From Gigaspora margarita (Eukaryota > Glomeromycota > Glomeromycetes > Diversisporales > Gigasporaceae): a stretch of 64,000 bases of DNA. Under the pieces are notes generated by a model, which saw only the letters and a list, made by a program, of their open reading frames with translations, was not told the origin of the DNA and did no database searches. This document shows, piece after piece, positions 42,481 through 52,763 of the stretch. Every line of letters begins with the position of its first letter. Within the stretch, counting starts at the first letter, position 1. The stretch spans positions 273,171 through 337,170 of the forward strand of contig WTPW01000624.1 of assembly GCA_009809945.1 (NCBI GenBank), given 5' to 3'. Position numbers and translations under genes: made by a program.

Positions 42481-43330
42481 AAAACATGTACTTAACGCCT
42501 TGAAATATTATAATAGGAATTTCTTTGAACATCATGTAAGGGATTGTTAAATTATTCAGAAATTTCTTTCCAAACTTTGTTGTTGGAGGGAGAGGTGAAA
42601 CATTCAGGTTTGAATGCTTATTGAAAAATTTTATAAAAGCATCACCAATCGAATTAGACAGTTGATGTTTACTGATAATTTCCATAAATTCATGATATAC
42701 ATCGTTGGGCCAATCAACTTCGTGTGAATATAGAAGGCTATGAATTGCATCTTCGGATGAAGCATCTTTGTAGTCTTCTGGATCAATCTCGATAGGCATG
42801 AAAGAAGACTCAGAATCTGCCAAAAGATGCTCTGTTTCCATATCAGAAATATTGGAAATATCGGAATGAGATGATGCTGATATGTCTTCGTTCTAACATA
42901 CAATTATTATATAACGTTTTATAATGTATTCATACAATTATTATATAATATTTATAACTTATAATAGCATTTATAATGCAACTAACTTCATATGTCATAG
43001 AATTTTCATAATTATTTTCTGTTTGCATAGAAGAATCTAACCCAGAATCTGACATAACTTCGTTCTTATTTAAGTATAATTATTAATTATCATTTTAAAA
43101 CTTTATTAACAAATTATTACTAATTTACCCCATATATTATAGAAGATTCATCTGTATAAGAATCATAACTAGAACTATAATCTGGAAGATTATAAATGCT
43201 AGCATCCACTTGCTCATCAAGATCAGTTTGACTTGCCTCATTAATATAAGGATGACTTTGAGAAATGTGTTGAGATAATGAACTAGATTTTGAAAAATCA
43301 CGAGGACAATAAGGATATTGCCAACGCATT

Positions 43331-43690
43331 TTGAAAAAAAATAGAGAAACAGAAANGTAGAGAAAAAATGAAGAGAAAGAAAGTAAAGAAGTGAAAGAAA
43401 ATAGAAGAAATAGGGAAAAGAAAGCAAATAAGAAAAAGAGAGAAAAAGTGAATAATAATTGTTAAAAGATGAAAAAAACAAAAAAGAACAAAAATATGAA
43501 AGCAAAAGAAAGTGAAATAAATAAAAGAAATAAAAAAAAGCAAATGAGAGAATGAGAAAAAGAAATAAAAGTGAATTGAATGAATAAAATGAATAAAGAG
43601 GATAGAGAGATCGAAAGGTGAAAGATAAACTGAAAATAATGATATTAAGCGAAATCAAGCAAAGGAAAAAGAGATAAAATGAGAAAATAA
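43331..43690. repeat. Polypurine (GAAA)-rich tract
   Basis: About 350 bases dominated by GAAAGAAA and AGAGAAAAAG units, immediately upstream of the zinc-finger start of the Plavaka relic. Phe/Leu/Tyr-rich frames on the minus strand are compositional. Confidence 0.7.
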
Positions 43691-44025
43691 AAGGGTGCTA
43701 GGACAACAGAACCTAGACTGGATTCTGTTCCTCGGTTTTAAAGAGAAGGGTAAACGACAAATAATAAAAAGTAAAAAAAAGAATATTGAATTAAAGTGAT
43801 TATCAATTATAAAGGATCAAAGAAAGAAAGTCTGTAAGAATGTATAATTATTAAAAGAATTTGATTTGTATCTGTTTGTATCTATTTATATCGATTTATA
43901 TTGATTAAATCAATTTAACTTTATTTTTTAAACAAATTTCATACACGAGAAAACACTGTAAACAACTAGTATCATATTATGCATGACCTAACATGTGCAA
44001 CATTAAATGAGAGCCGCCAAAGAAA

Positions 44026-44150
44026 AACCTGAGCCATCAGGCTTTCAATTATCTTTTGTAATGGACATAATCGATTTAATTTATTACCTAATAAATTGAA
44101 TTGATTATGTCCATTACAAAATATAATTGAAAGACCGATGACTCAGGTTT
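44026..44150. repeat. Palindrome of about 125 bp
   Basis: Arms AACCTGAGCCATCAGGCTTT...TTTTGTAATGGACATAATCG and the reverse complement TGATTATGTCCATTACAAAA...GATGACTCAGGTT pair with a few mismatches around a TTACCTAATAAATT centre. Confidence 0.75.
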
Positions 44151-44545
44151 TTTCATTAAACTCAGTCAGCAATAAATCTCATTACAAGTATAATGATCAA
44201 AACAACAAATAAGTATCTTTCAAATTTTTTCTTTAGTTACATTTTCATCATTCAAATTTTTTTCAATCGGTATGTTTTTCATTATTACGTTTCATTATTT
44301 TTTATTTTTTTTCTGCTTACAATGAGATAAGTATACAAATAAGATAAGTATCTTTTCTTTTTCTTTCAGTAGTTTTTCATCATTACGTTTTAATTTTTTT
44401 CCCTGCTTACGAAAGCCTTTACAATTATTTAAATACAATGAATTTCTAGCGTTTGAAGATAAAGACATTTTTGAAATACTTTTTTGTAATTTTGAAACAA
44501 AGAAAAACACAAAAAACTTACCTTCTACTACTCCTAACATACCAC

Positions 44546-46424
44546 ATAATAATGAACTACCTCAATCTGTTCATTTTCAATTGGTTTCTAACCCTAAACA
44601 ACCATTTCTAAATGTTCGTTCTCAATCAGTTTCTTATGATGCCTCTAATCCCCAACAAACACCTCATACTTTTCGTTTTCAACTATCTCAATTAGTTTCT
44701 AATACACTATATAATTCTGATTATCCTCAACAAACATCTACTAATGCTAACCCTCAAAAACAACCTTATAATACTCATTGTGATGATTATGATACATCAT
44801 CAGAAAGTATTTTAAGTGTACAAAGCATTTTCTCCAAAATGAGAAGAAGAAGTCGCAACAACAAACATCTCAACAACACTCTCACCAATTCTCTCATCAA
44901 CAATCTCATTAATAATCTTGTCAACCTTCTCGTCAACCTTCTTAAGCACTTCCACCTTCTCACTATGAATCCCAGGATAACGATAGAAATCGTTCCTCAC
45001 CATAGTATTCACCTGATCTAAAACATCGAGGAAGTTCCTGTAAAAGATCAACCAATCAAGAAAGATCACGTGAAAGATCAACCAATCAAGATGCACCATG
45101 TACTAGTAAAATTTCAATACAAGATATATAAGCCTTTTGTTTTTTTTTGTTTTTCTTTGAATAGAAACTTTTTTTTTTTTATTAATGAGTAACTTCTTTT
45201 TTTTTTTAATAAAACAAAAAAAAATAAGACCATCACCACTACTGCTACCACCAAGAGTTTGAAAGGCTCTATACCCAAAATCAGCAGCTGTATCTATTAC
45301 TCAAATGGCTCAATGAAGATGTTCAAGAAATAAAAACTGAACTAAAGAGAAAAAGAGATGAGCAAGAGAATGAACTCTCCCCTCAAGTGATGGATGTAAG
45401 TGAATTTCTTTCTAAATATTTTTTTTTTATATTGAATATATTCATTGTAAATATTTTTTGTTTTTTTTTATTTTTAAAGAGGATATATAATGGCATTGTA
45501 AAACGTTTATTTCTGTACCATATTTACTCGAACCAAAGTGTTCTAAAGAAGGTATTGAAGAGTTACCTTAAGGAGAAACTTCCTAATTTTATGCGAAGTA
45601 TAAGTTCAAATCAGTTTATAAACCATTTTTATAGTGAATAGTGTAGTGCAGTATGTTATTAATCAATAATATATATATTTTTTTAATCTTGTTATTTTAT
45701 TGATCACTAATGATAACAATTAATATCATTGTTGTCTTTTTATTATGATATTATTAATTACTATTTAATCATTCTAACTTAATAAATTTGTGATAATAGC
45801 TCCTCCAAAAAATAAAGAATAATTGAGGTACAGCATTGCAGAGCATTAGATCAGTGATGTGGAAAGTTTTGGCTCAGAACGGGTGCCCTCCTTGAAAAGC
45901 AATGCCAAGGCCTCCATAATTGTAAAATGGAAAGAAAATCCAAAAATAGGCGAGTGTCATCGCTTATTGGTTGAAATAAATAGTGAAAATATGTTCTGGA
46001 TTTTTGTAATAGCAAGGGCTGCATTTTCAGAAATTACAGTTCCCACCCTAACAAGTAAACATTGTGCTTTTTCACTTGCGATATGCGATATATTTTTAAA
46101 TCTGAAATCCAAGAGTATTACATGTGATAAAAAAAATATGAAACATCGTATAAAGAAGTATCTTGTATATATTTGCTATTTTATTTATTTCTTTATCGTA
46201 TAATATTTTAAACAATACTAACATTTTAATAAATATAGAACAATTTTAATAATGGTGGTCCATTATATAATTCGTCTGAAACAATTATGAATAATGAATC
46301 AGAGGTTCAGCACCCTTCTGATTCATGGCAAAATACTTCTGAATTAGAATCTAGGGTATCTTCTCAGGGTCTTTCGCAGAAAGAATTAGAGAATTTGTTT
46401 GGGCTTGATAATTATGATGATTAG
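44546..46424 (+). CDS. Orphan multi-exon gene or relic: Gln/Ser-rich, coiled coil, C-terminal domain
   Basis: Not recognised. 44546-45125 encodes a low-complexity N-terminus with repeated F-x-x-Q-x-V-S-x-P-Q-Q-T motifs (QPFLNVRSQSVSYDASNPQQT). After a frame change it has QQQTSQQHSHQF and an Arg/Ser stretch (RSRERSTNQDAPCTS). At 45250-45392 a probable coiled coil reads LYLLLKWLNEDVQEIKTELK. A convincing intron follows (about 45397-45478, GTAAGT...TTTAAAG), then RIYNGIVKRLFLYHIYSNQS and VLKKVLKSYLKEKLPNFMRS. 45859-46170 encodes LPSLKSNAKASIIVKWK-like sequence and the block HCAFSLAICDIFLNLKSKSI. The end, 46250-46424, reads SDSWQNTSELESRVSSQGLS, then LENLFGLDNYDD and stop. Stops within the N-terminal part suggest more introns or decay. 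Confidence 0.4.
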
Positions 46425-46755
46425 TTTAGTTTTAATTAGTCATATTTGTTGTATGTAATTTAGCAATATGTATTTCTTTTAATCAATAAAATTCAAATTG
46501 CATTTGTCTGCATTATAAAAAGTAATATTTGATATTAATATTAATTTACTAAATATGAGTAATAAGTATAAAGTATAATAGTATTGATTTTTTTTTTTTT
46601 TTTTATTTTTTTTTAAGGTGAGGTCTTGCTCATATCTTTATTAGTAATTTAATAAGTTACTACATGGAGTATACTATCTAGTAAATTACATGCAAGAATG
46701 GGAGCTCAGACTAATTTATCTGTGACCTAAACCTACTAGAGTGGTCAAGACTCAC

Positions 46756-49700
46756 CTAGTTTTGGATAGTTAGTATGAAGTTTAATGGGACACTGTACTT
46801 TATCCAGTTAATAGCCCATAGATCAATTTTTCTAAGAGCTATTCCCAGAGGAGGACAGTGGGTAGTATCTGTATGTAGCTGGTCAGTTGCCCACATGGGC
46901 AATTGTAAGTAAATGTTCTGTGTTTGTGTTTTCATCTGTGGGATCGTGAGGGAGTAGGATTTGGATTTGAGGTGGGGTATCTAATGTTTTTAGACTGTCT
47001 CCATTGGGCAAACTTGGAGCAGTAGGGCTTCTATAGCTGTTCGTATATCGCATCGGAGATTTGAAGAAGAGTTTGTATGACAATTTGTGAAGCTATTTTG
47101 GTAGGAAGGCTAAATGGAGGAAAGTGTAGGTCCTGAATAAGATATGACAGAATCAGTCCTTTAAGAGTAGTATTGAGGTAGTAGGGGGTGAATATAGAAG
47201 GTTGTGGGCTAAATGAGGGGTGCTTGTGTATTGTATTCACAAGATCCGTGATCAGTGAGGTAGGCAGGTCCAAATCAGTTTTGGCAACTGTGTTTTGTAT
47301 AGCAGTAAGGATAATCGTGTCGAGCAGTTGTGTATTAAGGCATGTGAGCCAATGAGTTGGGGAATCCTGGGTTTCGCAGTTGAAGCAGGAGCTACTAGGG
47401 AATAGGTCAGGGTATATATGATGGAAGTGAGCATGGGTGGGTAGTTTATTTAGAAGTAATTTGACTTTGAAGGCCTTAGAAGTATTCAGCTTGAAGTTGG
47501 CAGTATTGTTATGTATTTTTTGGTTATTGTTCAGGTATGACCAAGTAGAATCCCAGTCAATATAGTGTGCAAAGTTGGACCATTCATTAGCTCTGTGTTG
47601 GGATGACCACATAGCTATAACATGTGCCCTACAGATGTTCTTAATAAACTTCCTAGATATGTGCTCAATGTGTGTATTTTCCCAAGAAAGGATATGATGA
47701 GGGTTGAATATGTTAGTGTAGTTAAAGGACAGTGAGGGAGCTGAGTCGTGTTGTCTAGCTAGGGAGTCAGCTAGATTGTTGAAGCAGTCCTCAGCATGAG
47801 CTTGGACTTTGCTCATGGTGAGGCTAATGTTATAGGATTTAATTATTCCAAGGAGTGTATGCCATATTGGCCATGCTATGAATTTGAATTGTTTTGGGGT
47901 ATTAGTACTGAATCTAATTAGTTTGTCATATTTAGAGATAACTGATTGTGAGTCAGTGAATATCTGCACAGTAGAATTACGTGTGACAGTAGAGATCGCA
48001 GAAAGAATTGCAACTAGTTCAACTTTGTATGATGAGGGCCAATTAGTTAATTTAGCTGTGAATTTTTGTGAGGCTTGATTGTCTACTAGCTGCACCCAGC
48101 CAATTCCCATTGAACATTGGTTTGATCCAATATTTTTGACTGAGCCATCCGTGTAAAAGGTGAATGTAGCTTTGTCAGAATTCTGGTTTGCCAGGGCTAT
48201 TAGCTGTGAGGAAGCCTTATTTTGGTGGAATAGGTGAGATACGAGAGAGTCTGTTATGTGTATTGTAGGTGGCAAAGGGATTGTTAGTGGGTGTTTGATG
48301 GCTGTTGAGAAAATAAGGTCCAGATAGTTAGCATTGAAGTTGAGTTGGTGGTTTGGCTGGATTCGGCCATGAAATTTAGTGGATAGTACTGCTGATACTT
48401 CAATAGTGCACGCTNGCTAGGGAGTCAGCTAGATTGTTGAAGCAGTCCTCAGCATGAGCTTGGACTTTGCTCATGGTGAGGCTAATGTTATAGGATTTAA
48501 TTATTCCAAGGAGTGTATGCCATATTGGCCATGCTATGAATTTGAATTGTTTTGGGGTATTAGTACTGAATCTAATTAGTTTGTCATATTTAGAGATAAC
48601 TGATTGTGAGTCAGTGAATATCTGCACAGTAGAATTACGTGTGACAGTAGAGATCGCAGAAAGAATTGCAACTAGTTCAACTTTGTATGATGAGGGCCAA
48701 TTAGTTAATTTAGCTGTGAATTTTTGTGAGGCTTGATTGTCTACTAGCTGCACCCAGCCAATTCCCATTGAACATTGGTTTGATCCAATATTTTTGACTG
48801 AGCCATCCGTGTAAAAGGTGAATGTAGCTTTGTCAGAATTCTGGTTTGCCAGGGCTATTAGCTGTGAGGAAGCCTTATTTTGGTGGAATAGGTGAGATAC
48901 GAGAGAGTCTGTTATGTGTATTGTAGGTGGCAAAGGGATTGTTAGTGGGTGTTTGATGGCTGTTGAGAAAATAAGGTCCAGATAGTTAGCATTGAAGTTG
49001 AGTTGGTGGTTTGGCTGGATTCGGCCATGAAATTTAGTGGATAGTACTGCTGATACTTCAATAGTGCACGCTAATGGAATTCACGTGGAGTTGAGGGCGC
49101 ATCCTGGGCAGAGAGTACAGGAGTTTTGGGGAAGTGGGTATAGTTGTAGGTGGTTTAAATCTATGTTTGAGTTCTAGTGTGTAATGGATATTGTATTAGA
49201 ATAGGAAAAGTATCTACGAGCTTTTCCAATGATGATATTATTTTCAGAGTAAGTAAGTATCCAGGGTTTGGTCCAGTGGTAAATGAGGCTAGTGTGATAA
49301 GCGAATAGGTTGATCCCTTGTGGTTGGTATTGGTCCTTGATCGTTCTGTGAAGATTGTTGTCAAGGATGGTTTGCTCTAGAGCTAGAAACCATTGAGGTT
49401 GTTTGCCTTTAGGTAGGTAGTGAATTCTAGGAGATATATGTTGCCATGCCAGGAGTACCTTGTTGTTTGCTGAGCATAGCTGCTCTAGGTACATAATTTG
49501 CTTGTTTCGCAACTGTTTTTTGAATTGTTTGTATTTGGGATGGGTCCTAAGAACCTGTTCTAGAGGAAAGTTACTGCTGCTGATTGTTTCGGGCCAGGCA
49601 ATATTGTCATTTGCAGTAACTGATATGCCCAGTCTAGAGAAGAGAAGAATAATTTTAAAGGTGGTAGTTAGTCGATTGGGGCCATCAACCCAGGGTGCTA

Positions 49701-52700
49701 GGAGTTGGAGTATGCTAGTTGTAGACCACAGGTTGTTTTGCAACTGTTGTAGTCTGATTCGTGTGGTTTTACCAAGTATGTTATTGTCATTAATTCTTAT
49801 TAAAAGGTTGGAGATATGGTGTTGCAATTGTATGTCCCAAATATTGCGTATATTATATATATTGTAGTTGAGCATAGTGCTATTTGGTATAGAACGGGAG
49901 AGCTGTGATTTGTGTTTAGCTACAGTTAGATACTGCGATAGTATTTTAGAGCATGTGGAGTATGAAAGTATAGTATTGTGCAAATGGTACTCTATGGTCG
50001 GAATCAAGACTGTATTAATGATATATATAATCTGCTTGTCTGTGATCTTTTTAGTTTTAGTAATGTTAATCAGGTGGGTGGCTTCTTCTCGGATTAGTTT
50101 GGTTTGTTGTATGTTTTTGTTATCTAGGGTAAACCAGCATCCTAAAAACTTGAATGGCAGATTGGATGGTAGTGGTTTGAGCTGGTGGTTAAAGTATGAA
50201 AAAGGAGCTGGGGTTTTGTGGTTTGTGGTAAAAATAGACTTGGATGGGTTGATTTGAATATCTGCCATTTGGTAAAAGAATGTAGCAATTTGTGTAGTTA
50301 GTTTTAATTCCTCGGGGGATGAGGTAATCCATAGTGTGTCGTCCATGTATGCTAGTACCGAAACTGCGAAGCAAAGTTGGTAGTTCTTGTGAGAGGATAG
50401 GTTGGTTTTCTAGTTAACTTGTAGTGAGTAGCTGGGTATTTGTGTGGTGATGTTGTTTATTAGAGGGTCGTAGTATATCCTCCAGAAAAGAGGAGTGATT
50501 GTCTCTCCTTGGTCGATACCGTTTTTGACAGTATATGTATTAGTGAGGCCTAAGTTTGTAATTACTCGGTTGTGGCGGTCGAAAAGTAGATTGGTGAGGG
50601 TGTCAATAAGGGGTTGCAGCATGCATATGCGTGATAGGGCCTTGGCGAATAGCTCGAACTGTACAGAGTCATATGCCTTGCTCATATCTTGGGAGATTAG
50701 CCATATTGGCTTACTGTTGCAGCATGCGTCTTCAATAACATTGTTGAGGATGTGTATTGGTATTGATGTACTGTTGCCGGGTAGTGTGACGTAGTTGAAG
50801 GGAGAAAGGATTTGATGTTGAGTGAAGGTTTTGTTTAGCCGATTGGTAAGGAGTTTTGTATATAGCTTTCTAATGTGTACTACTAGACTGATTGGTCTAG
50901 TGTTTACAAGATTGCCATCGAAGATTGGCTTTTTAGAGATTGGAAAAATGTAGCCTTCTTTCTACTGTTTAGGTGTTGTGTGTGCTTGTAGGCACCGGTT
51001 GAAAAGGGCAGTAATTGCTGTCAGGCAACCCAAACCCGAATGTTTTATCATTTCGTAACTGATGCCTGATGGCCCACAGGCTTTATTGTTAGGGAGTTGT
51101 ATTAGAGTGTTAAGAATTTCCTCTATGGAGAATGGTTGCAGTATGTCAGAGTACCACTCTAAGTTGATGTAGGGTTTCGGAGTATATTCCTCTGCCCAGA
51201 GAGTATTAAATATATTGGTGTCGAGGTTTCTGGGAGCGGTCCATCGATCAAAGTGTGTTTGGATATGCATTTTGATATCAACTGGGTCGGTAATTACTTC
51301 TGTGTTAGTTCTGAAGTTATCGAACCTTACAGGATTCCTGTGTCTGTTAAGTATGCTATTTATCATAGAGGTTGGATGAGTAATGAGCTTGGAGCATCAT
51401 TTTTGAATAGATTCAGAGATGTGCTNACGAGTGTNTTTGACATTTTCTATACTGNGAGCATGATAGAGGTTCTTCCATTCTGTGTTGGCAGCTGTGATCC
51501 AATTAGGTAGAAGGCTATGCCTTGTGGGTAGTGGTTCTAGATTTAACTGGTGTGCTGAATTAAGGTTTAATATTGTGGTGTTGTGATGTATTGGGATGTC
51601 AGAGTTAGTATTGAGGGCCTGTTTGGTCTGCCTAATAATATTGCTTAGCTTCTTTAGGCTATGGTGTAGTAATGTGGCTTTAGATAAGAAAGTGTGATGG
51701 AAATTACGCATAGTGGTTCTCTTGTTAGGTATCCATTGCATTGCAGCACTGGTAATACTTAGTTGGATCTTGTGCCATGTATTCTCTAGAGTTTCTGTAG
51801 TTTGTGTTTCTGTAGGTGCACAGTTTTGACGTAGATTGGTTGTGATCTGATCAGCAAAGTTTTGCCATTTTTCAGTGTTCATAAGTTTGTAGTTGAAGAT
51901 TCTCCTGCGGGATCTGCTTTTATGTCTAGGTTGTTCTATGTATGCATATGGGAAGGACCACTGAGAAGTAAGGATCTTATGGTCACTTAGAGTCGAGGTT
52001 TTGGGATCGTCTAGATTGAAACCTAGCAAGTAGGGTATTAGGGGTGAATATGTCCAAATGTAATCTATCCGGCTGTGGTGTGCAGCTCTCCGCCATGTAG
52101 AGGCTAGTGATTGTGTATGGGTAGACAGGTCTGTGAAGTTGTTGTATGTTAGAAATTGTAAAAGCTTATATTTGCTGTTAGAGGTTAGCGTATTGTCTGT
52201 AGTAGCGTTGAAGTCTCCCAGTATTATAGGTAGGATATTGTTTGATATAGCTTGTTGAATCCACTGTATCACTGTATCTTGGACCTGGAGTCTGAGCTGC
52301 TGCTCACTACAGGGGAGGTATACAGATATAATTCGGAATTTGAAGTCATGTTTAAAGAAAAGGTCTATGGCAATTGCGTATCCCAGAGAGGTGGTACTAT
52401 TGAGAACTTTGTGAATGTGTGGGACAAGGGTGTTGCGTATCATGATCGCTGTACCAGCTTTGGCACTGTCAGTGCAGGACCAAAAGTATGTAAAGTGGTT
52501 TGTTTTGTTGGGTCTGTAACCTACAGGGTTGCTAGATAGTTTGGTTTCAGTAATGCTGATAATGTCAAGGTTGTGAGANAAACAATAGTATTCCCATGTT
52601 TCTTTTTTGGTATTATTATTGAGTCCTTGAACATTGTGTGTACTAATTGAGAGATCAAGAGGTAGCAAACAATTGGTGTCTGGCTGTAAGGTAGTAGAGG

Positions 52701-52752
52701 TCGTGGATGTTGTAGGAACGGTTGTAGCTTGGGAAGTTTCAGTAGTAGTCAT
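46756..52752 (-). pseudogene. LINE ORF2: endonuclease, reverse transcriptase, RNase H
   Basis: Start MTTTETSQATTVPTT at 52752. The endonuclease (EEP fold) shows STHNVQGLN, ITETKL, LGDFNATTDN, SRIDYIW and LSDHK. The RT shows NNKACGPSGISYEMIKHSG, DMSKAYDSVQFEL (catalytic Asp), IDQGETITPLFW, LAYMDDTLWI (catalytic Asp pair) and PFKFLGCWF. A Cys cluster, CTLCPGC, follows at about 49110. RNase H has FYTDGSV, VELVAI, IFTDSQS and NNLADSLAR, which supply the Asp-Glu-Asp-Asp set. Then comes CFNCETQDSPTHWLTC (C-x2-C-x7-H-x3-C). Stops at 51397-51399, 50962-50964, 50410-50412, 49174-49176, 49081-49083 and 47031-47033 all sit at likely Trp codons. One frame change lies at about 46.95 kb before the end FILTIQN. 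The 658-bp duplication adds a further shift that is probably artificial. Confidence 0.9.
47757..49072 (-). repeat. Exact 658-bp tandem duplication inside ORF2, probably an assembly artefact
   Basis: 47757-48414 and 48415-49072 appear identical over 658 bp, with an N at 48415 at the junction (CACGCTnGCTAGGG). It duplicates the RNase H coding part. 658 is not a multiple of three. Deleting one unit puts the RNase H frame back in the register of the upstream RT frame. Confidence 0.9.
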
Positions 52753-52763
52753 TAATTAGTGAT

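Larger units (their letters stand above)
40278..43329 (-). pseudogene. Plavaka/KDZ-like (CACTA-related) transposase relic
   Basis: Read 5' to 3' on the minus strand. A zinc-finger start at 43329 reads YCPRDFSKSSSLSQHISQSH. A conserved block at about 42720-42480 reads WPNDVYHEFMEI, LPPTTKFGKKFL and TIPYMMFKEIPI. Near 42300-42200 it reads SDATILDHIGKSFGHPIF. Near 41880 it reads MGNVYQSSASRSPCYLC. An IHPEPNAFWEI block lies near 41690, then PDWMHTLDLGLFKYML near 41530. The 3' helical segment ELIVDWAKEFVKIF follows an intron (about 41060-41180), then VPAIRKYESINSM and a low-complexity end. Introns, stops and an N (41411) break it. Two stops fall where Trp is expected (41474-41476 and 40958-40960). 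The family call rests on motif order and is fairly confident; the transposase is dead. Confidence 0.65.

Noticed and set aside
43137-43658. 173-residue Phe/Leu/Ser-rich minus-strand frame
   Set aside because: It covers the polypurine tract. Only the other frame ending at the zinc finger (43329) has protein-like motifs.
49460-50257. Plus-strand frames of 129-135 residues within the LINE
   Set aside because: Antisense shadows of the RT coding region; the RT motifs are all on the minus strand.
46756-52752. Reassigned TAG/TGA as tryptophan (alternative code)
   Set aside because: Both TAG and TGA occur, the BTB genes and related LINE copies use normal codons, and decay by transition is simpler.
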